DNA from: Asaia lannensis NBRC 102526
GTDB taxonomy: Bacteria; Pseudomonadota; Alphaproteobacteria; Acetobacterales; Acetobacteraceae
Direction of reading: 5' to 3'
DNA: 64,000 nucleotides
NCBI RefSeq assembly: GCF_024054035.1
Contig: NZ_JAMXQU010000003.1
Span: 248,001-312,000, forward strand
The notes under the pieces are model-generated. The model was not told the origin of the DNA, did no database searches, and saw nothing but the letters and a program-made list of their open reading frames with translations. A program made the position numbers and the translations under genes. Below are positions 18,276-27,098 of the stretch, one piece after another. The first letter of the stretch is position 1. Each line of letters opens with the position of its first letter.

Positions 18276-20756
18276 TTAATGAGGCAGCTGGTTCGCAATC
18301 CCGTCGGCAGTATGCGGCGCAGGAACGGTTTCTGCTTCCTCATCCCATTCGATCGCTTCAGGCGGACGCACGAGCGCCGAGGCCAGAACCTGATCGACAT
18401 GAGAGACAGGAATGATCGTCAACGCGTCTTTTACGTTGTCGGGGATTTCCGCCAGATCCTTCTCGTTATCCTTGGGAATAAACACCGTCTTGATGCCAGC
18501 GCGTGTGGCCGCCAAGAGCTTTTCCTTCAGACCGCCAATCTCGAGCACGCGACCGCGCAGGGTAATTTCTCCCGTCATGGCCACATCGCGACGGATCGCG
18601 ATACCGGTCATTACGCTAACGATAGATGTTGCCATGGCAACGCCAGCCGACGGACCGTCCTTGGGCGTTGCGCCTTCGGGCACATGCACATGGATGTCAC
18701 GCTTTTCGAACAGCGAGGGCTTGATGCCGAAATGCTGTGCGCGCGAACGCACATAGGACACGGCAGCAGAAACACTCTCCTGCATCACCTCGCCGAGCTT
18801 GCCTGTCGCCTTCACGTGGCCCTTGCCGGGCAGCATCACGCTTTCGATCGTCAGGATCTCACCACCGACCTCGGTCCAGGCAAGACCCGACACCATGCCG
18901 ACCAGATCCTCGCTCTCGGTCTCGCCATGCTTGAAGCGACGGATGCCGGAGAACTCGCCGAGATTTTCAGGCGTGACCGCAATCGTCTCGACAGAGCTCG
19001 TCACCAGGCGCTTGACGACGCGACGGGCAATCTTCGCGATCTCACGCTCGAGATTACGCACACCGGCTTCACGCGTGTAGTGCTGGATCAGGCTACGCAG
19101 AGCGTCATCGCTGATCGACCATTCATGCGGCTTGAGGTTATGCGCCTCGGCCTGCTTGCCCACCAGATGGCGCCGAGCAATCTCGACCTTCTCATCTTCG
19201 GTGTAGCCCGAAAGACGAATGATCTCCATGCGGTCCAGCAGAGGCTGGGGCATGTTGAGGCTGTTGGCGGTCGTGACGAACATTACATCCGACAGGTCGT
19301 AATCGACCTCGAGATAATGATCGTTGAACGTGCTGTTCTGTTCCGGATCCAGCACCTCAAGCAGAGCCGAAGACGGATCGCCACGCCAGTCGGACCCCAT
19401 CTTGTCGATTTCATCGAGCAGGAAGAGCGGGTTCGACGTCTTGGCCTTCTTCATACCCTGCACGATCTTGCCGGGCATCGAGCCGATATAGGTGCGACGA
19501 TGACCGCGTATCTCGGACTCATCGTGCACACCGCCAAGCGACATGCGGACATACTGACGACCCGTCGCCTTGGCGATCGAGCGGGCGAGCGACGTTTTAC
19601 CGACACCCGGAGGCCCGACAAGGCACAGGATCGGCCCCTTGAGCTTCTGCGAACGCGTCTGCACGGCAAGATATTCAAGGATACGCTCCTTGACCTTCTC
19701 CAGCCCGTAATGCTCGGATTCGAGCACTTCTTCCGCAGCGTTGAAGTCGCGCGAAACCTTCGAGCGCTTTTTCCAGGGAATGGACAGGATCCAGTCCAGG
19801 TAGTTGCGCACGACCGTCGATTCAGCCGACATCGGGCTCATGCCGCGCAGCTTGCGCAGCTCACCGATGGCCTTCTCGCGCGCTTCCTTGCTGAGGCGCG
19901 TCTTGGCAATGCGTTCCTCGATTTCGGCCGTTTCATCGCGACCGTCTTCGCCTTCTCCGAGTTCCTTCTGGATCGCCTTGAGCTGCTCGTTCAGATAATA
20001 CTCGCGCTGCGTCTTTTCCATCTGACGCTTCACGCGGTTGCGTATTTTCTTCTCGACCTGAAGAACGCCGATCTCCTGCTCCATATGAGCGAAAACCTGC
20101 TCAAGACGCTGACTTACGGAGCCTCCTTCGAGGATCTCCTGCTTTTCGGCAATCTTGAGGTTGAGATGGCTTGCAATGGTGTCCGCCAGCTTCGAGAGAT
20201 CCTCGATCTGGTTCAGCGACACCATGACTTCGGGCGCAATTTTCTTGTTGAGCTTGATATACTGCTCGAACTGCGAAATTGCCGTGCGACCCAGTGCCTC
20301 GACTTCGCTCCCGGTCTCTGCGTCGTCCTGCACCTCTTCGATTTCGGCCTCGAAATGGCCGTCCACATCATGGAATTCCTTGATGCGGGCACGACGCATA
20401 CCCTCGACCAGAACCTTGACGGTTCCATCGGGCAGCTTGAGGAGCTGAAGGATCGTGGAAACCGTGCCGAAACGGTAAATATCCTCGGCCGGCGGATCGT
20501 CCTGCGAAGCGTTCTTCTGCGCGACAAGCAGGATCTGCTTGTTTTCGCGCGTGACAGCTTCGAGCGCACGAACCGATTTTTCGCGCCCGACGAACAGCGG
20601 CACGATCATATGCGGAAAGACCACAATATCACGAAGAGGCAGAACCGCGATCGTCTCGACCGTCTTGGCCTTGTCGACCGTCTTGGCCTTGCTCTCTTCT
20701 GCCTTCGCTGCGGTGCTCAGTTTGCTCACCGCAGTTTTCCTCTTTTTTTCAGTCAT
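18276..20756 (-). CDS. lon: ATP-dependent endopeptidase Lon (La)
   Basis: Quality-control AAA+ protease, 826 residues, cytoplasmic. The N-terminal LAN domain begins IAVLPLRDIVVFPHMIVPLF. Walker A is GPPGVGKTSLARSI and Walker B LFLLDEIDKMG. The C-terminal protease domain has the catalytic serine in PKDGPSAGVAM and the lysine in TGEITLRGRVLEIGGLKEK, forming the Ser-Lys dyad. A Lys/Ala-rich N-terminal tail of about 30 residues precedes the LAN domain. Part of the tig-clpP-clpX-lon-hup proteolysis cluster, all minus strand. Confidence 0.97.
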   Translation of the reverse strand: MTEKKRKTAVSKLSTAAKAEESKAKTVDKAKTVETIAVLPLRDIVVFPHMIVPLFVGREKSVRALEAVTRENKQILLVAQKNASQDDPPAEDIYRFGTVSTILQLLKLPDGTVKVLVEGMRRARIKEFHDVDGHFEAEIEEVQDDAETGSEVEALGRTAISQFEQYIKLNKKIAPEVMVSLNQIEDLSKLADTIASHLNLKIAEKQEILEGGSVSQRLEQVFAHMEQEIGVLQVEKKIRNRVKRQMEKTQREYYLNEQLKAIQKELGEGEDGRDETAEIEERIAKTRLSKEAREKAIGELRKLRGMSPMSAESTVVRNYLDWILSIPWKKRSKVSRDFNAAEEVLESEHYGLEKVKERILEYLAVQTRSQKLKGPILCLVGPPGVGKTSLARSIAKATGRQYVRMSLGGVHDESEIRGHRRTYIGSMPGKIVQGMKKAKTSNPLFLLDEIDKMGSDWRGDPSSALLEVLDPEQNSTFNDHYLEVDYDLSDVMFVTTANSLNMPQPLLDRMEIIRLSGYTEDEKVEIARRHLVGKQAEAHNLKPHEWSISDDALRSLIQHYTREAGVRNLEREIAKIARRVVKRLVTSSVETIAVTPENLGEFSGIRRFKHGETESEDLVGMVSGLAWTEVGGEILTIESVMLPGKGHVKATGKLGEVMQESVSAAVSYVRSRAQHFGIKPSLFEKRDIHVHVPEGATPKDGPSAGVAMATSIVSVMTGIAIRRDVAMTGEITLRGRVLEIGGLKEKLLAATRAGIKTVFIPKDNEKDLAEIPDNVKDALTIIPVSHVDQVLASALVRPPEAIEWDEEAETVPAPHTADGIANQLPH

Positions 20757-20867
20757 AAAATTCTGATCTCCTTGAGGACGATCTCAGCGTGGTCACCCGG
20801 AATTCGGCATGGCCGACGCCGCGTCTGCGCTGCCTATGAAGGCAGTCTCTACTTTATGTGAGGATGA

Positions 20868-20892
20868 GGGGCTGGTGCGGCAAGCCAGCCCC
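20868..20892 (-). terminator. Stem-loop after clpX
   Basis: GGGGCTGG (20868-20875) and CCAGCCCC (20885-20892) form an 8-bp stem about 20 bases after the clpX stop. A T-run lies on the plus-strand side (20896-20900), so the element is not a perfect intrinsic terminator on the clpX strand. Confidence 0.5.
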
Positions 20893-20912
20893 GTGTTTTT
20901 CAGCCGAAAGTC

Positions 20913-22184
20913 TCAGGCGGACTGTTCAGCCGGTTCGCTCGCTTTGCCCTTGCCGTAAACATAAACAGGGGCTGCACGGTTTTCAGCAACATCCTTGTTG
21001 ATGACGACTTCTTCCACCCCATCGAGCCCGGGAAGGTCGAACATCGTGCCAAGCAGGATGTTTTCCATGATCGACCGAAGGCCTCGCGCGCCTGTCTTGC
21101 GGGCAATGGCACGCTGGGCAATCTGAACGAGCGCATCGTCCGTAAAGGTCAGATCGACGCCCTCCATCTGGAACAGACGCTGATACTGCTTGACCAGAGC
21201 GTTTTTCGGCTTGGAGAGAATGGCGACGAGCGTATCCTCGTCGAGATCCTCAAGCGTTGCCACCACAGGCAGACGACCGATGAACTCGGGAATCAGGCCG
21301 AATTTCAGCAGGTCCTCAGGTTCGACATCGTGCAGCACGGCGCCCAGACGACGATCATCGGGATTCTGCACATCAGCCCCGAAGCCGATGCCCGAACCCT
21401 TGCCACGAGCAGAAATGATCTTGTCCAGCCCCGCGAATGCGCCACCGCAGATGAAGAGCATGTTCGTGGTATCCACCTGCAGGAACTCCTGCTGCGGATG
21501 CTTGCGTCCACCCTGCGGGGGAACAGAAGCCACGGTCCCTTCCATCAGCTTGAGCAGAGCCTGCTGCACGCCCTCGCCGCTGACATCGCGCGTGATCGAA
21601 GGATTATCCGACTTGCGGGAAATCTTGTCGATCTCGTCGATATAGACAATGCCGCGCTGGGCGCGTTCGACGTTGTAATCGGCGGCCTGAAGCAGCTTGA
21701 GAATGATGTTCTCGACATCCTCACCCACATAGCCGGCTTCGGTCAGCGTCGTGGCATCGGCCATGGTGAACGGTACATCGAGGATACGCGCAAGCGTCTG
21801 CGCCAGAAGCGTCTTGCCCGAACCTGTCGGCCCGATGAGCATGATATTGGACTTTGCAATCTCGATATCATTGCTTTTCTGGGCATGGGCCAGACGCTTG
21901 TAATGGTTATGCACGGCCACCGAGAGCGCGCGTTTGGCAATGAACTGGCCAATCACGTAGTCGTCGAGAACCTTGCAGATCTCCTTGGGAGTGGGCACGC
22001 CATCGCGGGATTTCACAAGATGGGTCTTGTGTTCCTCACGGATGATATCCATGCACAGCTCGACGCATTCATCGCAGATGAAAACGGTCGGACCGGCAAT
22101 CAGCTTGCGCACCTCGTGCTGCGATTTACCGCAGAACGAGCAATACAGGGTGTTTTTCGAATCGCCGGTCTTGTTATTCATCAC
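20913..22184 (-). CDS. clpX: ATP-dependent Clp protease ATP-binding subunit ClpX
   Basis: AAA+ unfoldase that feeds substrates to ClpP, 423 residues. The N-terminal zinc-binding domain has [11 protein letters not shown] and [10 protein letters not shown] (four Cys). Walker A is [13 protein letters not shown], Walker [10 protein letters not shown], sensor 2 [10 protein letters not shown]. The pore loop GYVGEDVE is present. A run of ATG-ATG starts the gene. Separated from clpP by about 200 bases that contain the clpP terminator, so clpX probably has its own promoter. Confidence 0.97.
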   Translation of the reverse strand: MMNNKTGDSKNTLYCSFCGKSQHEVRKLIAGPTVFICDECVELCMDIIREEHKTHLVKSRDGVPTPKEICKVLDDYVIGQFIAKRALSVAVHNHYKRLAHAQKSNDIEIAKSNIMLIGPTGSGKTLLAQTLARILDVPFTMADATTLTEAGYVGEDVENIILKLLQAADYNVERAQRGIVYIDEIDKISRKSDNPSITRDVSGEGVQQALLKLMEGTVASVPPQGGRKHPQQEFLQVDTTNMLFICGGAFAGLDKIISARGKGSGIGFGADVQNPDDRRLGAVLHDVEPEDLLKFGLIPEFIGRLPVVATLEDLDEDTLVAILSKPKNALVKQYQRLFQMEGVDLTFTDDALVQIAQRAIARKTGARGLRSIMENILLGTMFDLPGLDGVEEVVINKDVAENRAAPVYVYGKGKASEPAEQSA

Positions 22185-22342
22185 TGCTCCTCCTCCCCGA
22201 TCCGACGCATCGCCGATGACATCGCGACAGGGGGAACTTCAAACTTAGGCCAGGCCCGAACAGCCCGGCAAGCCCCTCCGGCACGGGGCAATGATTGGAT
22301 ACCATGATGCAATCACGGGGCGTTCGTGAAAAGGCCCCTTGT

Positions 22343-22364
22343 AAAATCCGGCAGGAGGGCCGGA
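22343..22364 (-). terminator. Intrinsic terminator after clpP
   Basis: On the minus strand TCCGGC, loop CCTCCT, GCCGGA, followed directly by TTTTAC, 24 bases after the clpP stop. This is a canonical stem plus U-tract. Confidence 0.75.
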
Positions 22365-22387
22365 CCTCACAACCGGCGAGCAGGTGC

Positions 22388-23032
22388 TCAGCCCTGCTCG
22401 GTCACGCTCTTGGGGCGTGCCTGGACCACTTCGTCAACAAGACCGAATGCCTTGGCTTCTTCAGCCGACATATAGGCATCGCGCTCGAGCTTCTGCTCGA
22501 TTTCCTCAAGCGTGCGGCCGGTATGGTGGCGATAGATGTTGTTCAGGCGCTTGCGGATTTCAAGAATCTCGCGTGCCTGGATCTCGATATCCGAAGCCTG
22601 TCCCTGCGCGCCGCCAGAAGGCTGATGCACCATGACGCGCGCATTCGGCAGACAGAAGCGACGCCCCTTCTCACCTGCGGCGAGAAGCAGCGAGCCCATG
22701 GAGGCAGCCTGACCGATACACACGGTGCTCACGGGGCAGCGGATATACTGCATGGTGTCGTACATCGCGAGACCGGCAGAAACGACACCGCCGGGGCTGT
22801 TGATGTAGAAAGAGATTTCCTTGCTCGGATTGACGCTCTCAAGATAGAGCAGCTGAGCCGAGATGACAGCGGCCACCTGATCATAGACAGGGCCGGTCAG
22901 GAAAATGATACGCTCCTGAAGCAGGCGCGAATAGATATCGAAAGCGCGTTCGCCGCGTGACGTCTGCTCGACGACCATCGGTACGAGCGCGTTATTGAAG
23001 ATCTCGACAGGATCGCGATCCCTCATGGCCAT
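22388..23032 (-). CDS. clpP: ATP-dependent Clp protease proteolytic subunit ClpP
   Basis: Serine peptidase of the ClpXP/ClpAP chamber, 214 residues. The catalytic Ser lies in [11 protein letters not shown], the His in [14 protein letters not shown], and the Asp near [12 protein letters not shown]. The N-terminal axial-loop region reads [23 protein letters not shown] 23032 is preceded by AGGAACGG, and a strong hairpin sits 16 bases before the ATG. Between tig and clpX. Confidence 0.97.
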   Translation of the reverse strand: MAMRDRDPVEIFNNALVPMVVEQTSRGERAFDIYSRLLQERIIFLTGPVYDQVAAVISAQLLYLESVNPSKEISFYINSPGGVVSAGLAMYDTMQYIRCPVSTVCIGQAASMGSLLLAAGEKGRRFCLPNARVMVHQPSGGAQGQASDIEIQAREILEIRKRLNNIYRHHTGRTLEEIEQKLERDAYMSAEEAKAFGLVDEVVQARPKSVTEQG

Positions 23033-23048
23033 TTCCGTTCCTAACTGG

Positions 23049-23071
23049 CACCGGCCCTGTGCGGGCCGGTG
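23049..23071 (-). promoter_or_regulatory. Hairpin in the clpP leader
   Basis: CACCGGCCC (23049-23057), loop of 5, GGGCCGGTG (23063-23071): a perfect 9-bp GC-rich stem ending 16 bases before the clpP ATG, next to its ribosome site. It could be the tig 3' end structure, a processing site or a translational control element. Confidence 0.5.
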
Positions 23072-23118
23072 TGTGACTTCTATGATCTTGGTATGGCCAC
23101 CATGAACGCCTAGAGCCC

Positions 23119-23140
23119 GTCCGTCAAAAAACGAACGGAC
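23119..23140 (-). terminator. Possible terminator after tig
   Basis: GTCCGT and ACGGAC form a 6-bp stem with a T-rich loop (minus strand TCGTTTTTTG), about 30 bases after the tig stop. The U-tract is inside the loop, so strength is doubtful. Confidence 0.35.
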
Positions 23141-23168
23141 TCCGGATGTTTCGGTGCGACTCAGACGA

Positions 23169-24500
23169 TCAGAGATCGGCCGGCGGGATTTCTGCCAGCT
23201 CTTCGGGGGTCACTTCCTTGTCGGTCACCTTGGCCAGCTCGATCAGATAATCGACAACCTTGTTCTCGAGAATCGGACCGCGAAGACCGTCGGCAGCCTG
23301 CGGGTTCTTGCCGAAGAACTCGAACACGGCCTGTTCCTGACCGGGGTAGCGCATGGCTTCCTGACGAACGGCCTGCATCAGTTCCTCACGGGACACCGTG
23401 ATTTCCTTGGTGCGTCCGATTTCAGCCAGCAGAAGACCGAGCTTCACGCGACGTTCGGCGATCTTGCGATAATCGGCACGCAGGGTCTCTTCGTCCTTGC
23501 CTGCGTCTTCCTCGTCCATCTCACCCGAAGCGCGGTCCTGTTCGACGCGCTGCCAGATCTGACCGAACTCGGCATCGACCATGCTCTCAGGAGCCTCGAA
23601 ATCGGTCTTGTCCGACAGGGCATCCAGCAGCTCGCGCTTGATGCGCAGACGCGAAAGCTGGGCATATTCGCCTTCGGCCTGCTTGACGATGATGTCACGC
23701 ACCTGAGCGATGGTTTCGAAGCCGATCTTCTTTGCCAGCTCGTCATCGAGTGCAGGATCGACAGGCGTCTTGAGCGCATTCGCCTTGATATCGAACGTCG
23801 CTTCCTTGCCTGCCAGTTCCTTGGCCTGATACTCGGCAGGGAACGTGACCGTGATCACCTTCTCTTCGCCGGCCTTCATGCCTTCGAGCTGCTCGGCAAA
23901 ACCGGGGATGAAACCATCGCCACCGATCTCGACATTGACGTCCTGCGCCGTACCGCCATCGAAAGGCGTGCCGTCGAGCTTGCCGACGAAATCACAGTTC
24001 ACGACATCGCCCTGACGAGCGGCGCGATCTTCCTCGATCGTCTCGAAGCTGCGCTGACGCTTGGCCAGCTCTGCAAGAGCCTTGTCGATCGTCTCATCGC
24101 TGGGCTTTGCCGTCAGGCGCGTCAGCTCAAGACCGGACAGGTCCGGCATGGCGATTTCAGGAAGGGTCTCGAGTTCGATCTTGAACACCAGATCGCCTTC
24201 GCCTTCACCGCCCGAAACCAGCTCGACCTTGGGCTGTGTTGCCGGACGCAGCTTGTTCTCTTCGAGCACCTTGTTGGTGGAGTCGTTGACGACCTGCTCC
24301 ATGATCTCGCCATTCAGAGCTGCGCCGTAGCGCTGCTTGACGAGCGATGCGGGCACCTTGCCGGGGCGGAAGCCGGGGAGGTTGATCGTGCGGCCGAGCT
24401 CGGCGAGACGAGCGGCGCGTCGCGCCTCCAGATCGCCAGCCGGCACAGTGACGGTAAAGCCGCGCTTCAGACCTTCGGATTGCGTTTGGGTAACCTGCAT
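23169..24500 (-). CDS. tig: Trigger factor
   Basis: Ribosome-associated chaperone and peptidyl-prolyl isomerase, 443 residues. The N-terminal ribosome-binding signature [17 protein letters not shown] is clear. The central FKBP-type domain spans about residues 160-245 ([20 protein letters not shown]). The C-terminal domain includes [19 protein letters not shown]. First gene of the tig-clpP-clpX-lon group, 102 bases from tRNA-Leu. Confidence 0.96.
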   Translation of the reverse strand: MQVTQTQSEGLKRGFTVTVPAGDLEARRAARLAELGRTINLPGFRPGKVPASLVKQRYGAALNGEIMEQVVNDSTNKVLEENKLRPATQPKVELVSGGEGEGDLVFKIELETLPEIAMPDLSGLELTRLTAKPSDETIDKALAELAKRQRSFETIEEDRAARQGDVVNCDFVGKLDGTPFDGGTAQDVNVEIGGDGFIPGFAEQLEGMKAGEEKVITVTFPAEYQAKELAGKEATFDIKANALKTPVDPALDDELAKKIGFETIAQVRDIIVKQAEGEYAQLSRLRIKRELLDALSDKTDFEAPESMVDAEFGQIWQRVEQDRASGEMDEEDAGKDEETLRADYRKIAERRVKLGLLLAEIGRTKEITVSREELMQAVRQEAMRYPGQEQAVFEFFGKNPQAADGLRGPILENKVVDYLIELAKVTDKEVTPEELAEIPPADL

Positions 24501-24601
24501 CTGTCAGGCGATCCTCTATTGACCGGGTTGCCGTCGGAGCCCCGCACCCGGCTTCATCGCAGCGCAGGCAAGGCGGAAAGCCCCGACTAAGGAGAAATTT
24601 T

Positions 24602-24686
<85 letters not shown>

Positions 24687-24797
24687 ACACGCGGCCCAGC
24701 CAGAGCTAAGCCGTCAAGCGCGCCGCTTTACAGCAAGATTGTCCGTTCCACAAGACAGGGGATTGCCTGTTCCACAAGAGCGGGGTGTACGATTTCG

Positions 24798-26243
24798 TCA
24801 GTCGTCACACGCAGCATCGGCCGCCAGGGCGATTGCCCTCGCGCGCGCATCCCCCAGATGCCCGTCGAAATCTTCTACGATTGGCCAGTTCCCTGCATTC
24901 AGACCGGCCTCGCCATGAAGCCACGCGCCGGCACAGGCAGCCTCCCAGTGCGGCATGCCTGCGGCAAGCAGTGTCGCAATAACCCCCGAGAGCGTATCGC
25001 CCGACCCTGCGGTCGCGAGAGCGGGCGTCGCATGATCGTTCAGCGCAACGCGACCGTCAGGAGCAGCGATAACGGTGACGGATCCCTTGAGCAGCACCAC
25101 GCAATCGAGTTCGCGGGCAGCATCCCGAACCGCCTGCACCCTGTCGTCTCCAGGTTTGCCGAACAAGCCGGCAAACTCTCCGATATGGGGGGTGATGACC
25201 GAAACGCCTCGCAGCTTGTCCGGGGCGCCGGCAGCCCATCCCAGAGCACCGGCATCGGCAAGCACCACACGTCCTGCAGCAACAAGAACGGGCAGCGTCG
25301 CCTCGACCTCATCCTCGGTCAGGCCTGGACCGCATAGCCAGACCTTGCGTCTTTCGTCTTCAAGCAAAGCCGCGAGCGGTGCGTCGTCGATCACGAGACC
25401 GGGGGCGCCCAGTCGATAGGCTTCGGCAGCCCTTCCCGCACTGATGCGCACCAGCCCTGCCCCGCTGGCACGCGCCCCTGCCGCTGCCAGACGCGTCGCC
25501 CCCGGCATGATGCGCCCTCCGCAAAGGCTGACGACGCCGCGGCTGTATTTATGATCCTCCGGCTTCATGGCAGGAACCGACCACAACCCCGGCTGGTTCA
25601 GCCAGATGTCCGGGGCGGCAGCTTCCAGACAACGCATCGGCATACCGATATCGGCGCATACCAGCTCGCCCCTTGTTACGCGTCCCGGTGGAAGGATATG
25701 GCCCGGCTTGGGCCGCACGAAAGTAACGCTCAATGCGTAATCCGGCCCCTCGGCCAGAGCGGCCCCGGTTTTGCCGTTGACGAAACTCGGCAGATCGACC
25801 GCAACCAGCGTTCCTGCCTCGCGGATTACATTCATCACCTCATCCGCGGGCGCACGATCCAGCCCCGCACCGAAAACAGCATCGATCACGAGATCGGCGC
25901 GGCGCGCATTCTCTGGCGTGAATGCCACGCGGTTACCCCGAAAAAGTCGCGCCGCTTCAGCGGCCGGTCCACCCTCGCGCGGTTCAGCGAGCGCGGCGAC
26001 CTGCACCGGCCATCGTGCGCGCTCAAGATAGCGCGCTGCCACGTAGCCATCGCCCCCGTTATTGCCCGGCCCGCAGAGCACCAGCACACGACAGGGCGCG
26101 AAACGGGATCGCACCGCCTGCGCAACGGCCCAGCCTGCCCGATCCATCAATGCGGCAATGCCCGTTATCCGGCTGGCCGCTTCATCCATTGTCGCGCATT
26201 GCGCCGGTGTCGGCAGGCAGAAACGCAGGGTATGGGCCATCAT
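24798..26243 (-). CDS. nnrD: Bifunctional NAD(P)H-hydrate epimerase / ADP-dependent NAD(P)H-hydrate dehydratase
   Basis: Repairs hydrated NADH and NADPH. The N-terminal YjeF-N epimerase domain (about residues 1-210) has VLCGPGNNGGDGYVAARYL and the acidic VIDAVFGAGLDR. The C-terminal ribokinase-like domain (about 220-481) has GGRIMPGATRLAAAGARASG, TPHIGEFAGLFG, VLLKGSVTVIAAPDG and the active-site loop ATAGSGDTLSGVIA. 481 residues, the normal length of the fused enzyme. It stands alone, divergent from the membrane protein at 26382. Confidence 0.94.
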   Translation of the reverse strand: MMAHTLRFCLPTPAQCATMDEAASRITGIAALMDRAGWAVAQAVRSRFAPCRVLVLCGPGNNGGDGYVAARYLERARWPVQVAALAEPREGGPAAEAARLFRGNRVAFTPENARRADLVIDAVFGAGLDRAPADEVMNVIREAGTLVAVDLPSFVNGKTGAALAEGPDYALSVTFVRPKPGHILPPGRVTRGELVCADIGMPMRCLEAAAPDIWLNQPGLWSVPAMKPEDHKYSRGVVSLCGGRIMPGATRLAAAGARASGAGLVRISAGRAAEAYRLGAPGLVIDDAPLAALLEDERRKVWLCGPGLTEDEVEATLPVLVAAGRVVLADAGALGWAAGAPDKLRGVSVITPHIGEFAGLFGKPGDDRVQAVRDAARELDCVVLLKGSVTVIAAPDGRVALNDHATPALATAGSGDTLSGVIATLLAAGMPHWEAACAGAWLHGEAGLNAGNWPIVEDFDGHLGDARARAIALAADAACDD

Positions 26244-26381
26244 GGTTTCACTCCACTGTTGATGATTTCGTGCAGACTGCTAGGGAACGTCGCAAAGACC
26301 GCCAGTTTGCATGAACCCGATGTGCGATGCTGCCCATTCGAGGGCAGGATCGTCCGATACCCGATCCCTCATGGAGCCCCT

Positions 26382-26834
26382 ATGTCGAACCCGTTTCTCT
26401 GGAGCCTGGTGCTCGCGCTTCACCTGCTTTGCATGGCCTACTGGATAGGCGGCGGAATTTATGCCGTCATCGTCAGCCGCAGCACGGTTGCGTTGCTGGA
26501 GCCCGCACAGCGCCAGAACGTACAGATGCAGCTTATTGCCCGTTATTTTCGCGCTCTTTTGCATATTGTCCCGACCGCGCTGGTCACGGGCTGGCTGCTC
26601 GTCATCCATATGGGTGGCTTCGGTGTCATGAGCCTGCCCATCAATATCATGCAGGGCCTCGCTCTCATCATGGCACTGCTGTTCCTGAGCGCTTATTTCG
26701 GCCCTTTCCAGAGCCTGCGCCGTGCCATCCGCCCCCAGCCTGTCCTGTTCGACAAGGTGCGCAAACGCGTCATTCTGATGGTGGGTGTCGGCATCCTCAC
26801 GGTCATCGCCGCAGCCATGGGCGGAAATATGTAA
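26382..26834 (+). CDS. Four-helix integral membrane protein of unknown function
   Basis: 150 residues with hydrophobic stretches near residues 5-30, 55-75, 85-105 and 125-148, so four membrane helices. His residues lie in or near helices (LALHLLCMAYWIGGG, LLHIVPTALVTG, LLVIHMGG), a pattern reminiscent of CopD-like or heme-binding membrane proteins, but I cannot assign a function. ATG 26382 has GGAG 5 bases upstream; the frame is open far upstream only because it runs antisense to nnrD. A large hairpin follows at 26843. Confidence 0.8.
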   Translation: MSNPFLWSLVLALHLLCMAYWIGGGIYAVIVSRSTVALLEPAQRQNVQMQLIARYFRALLHIVPTALVTGWLLVIHMGGFGVMSLPINIMQGLALIMALLFLSAYFGPFQSLRRAIRPQPVLFDKVRKRVILMVGVGILTVIAAAMGGNM

Positions 26835-26842
26835 CAGCAGCC

Positions 26843-26886
26843 GCGATTGCGCAGGGGTTATGCGGCCACAATCCCCGCGCAATCGC
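26843..26886 (+). terminator. Long stem-loop after the membrane-protein gene
   Basis: GCGATTGCGC (26843-26852) and GCGCAATCGC (26877-26886) are perfect 10-bp arms. GGGG and CCCC inside extend the stem. It starts 9 bases after the stop; no U-run follows. Terminator or 3' stabiliser. Confidence 0.5.
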
Positions 26887-27098
26887 GCCCGCAGATCACG
26901 CAAGAGCGCCTAACCTGCGGCGACTATTTGCAAAATAATACCTAACCGCCCTCCGATATTCCGTAAAATCTTGCCTTTTGCCTGTTTTCCAGATAACGCA
27001 CTGGCGATTGGCCAGCGTTTCAGGCTGACCCCATTCGAAACGACGCGTTGCCAACGCACTGCGTTTTTTCCGAAACTCCAAAGTTATCAGAGAGCAGT

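Noticed and set aside
17751-20861. A 1036-codon open frame antisense to lon
   Set aside because: It follows codon positions of lon in reverse, has no recognisable domains and no ribosome site. lon is certain on the other strand.
25551-26381. N-terminal extension of the four-helix membrane protein gene
   Set aside because: This part is antisense to nnrD and Arg/His-rich; ATG 26382 with its own GGAG is the natural start.
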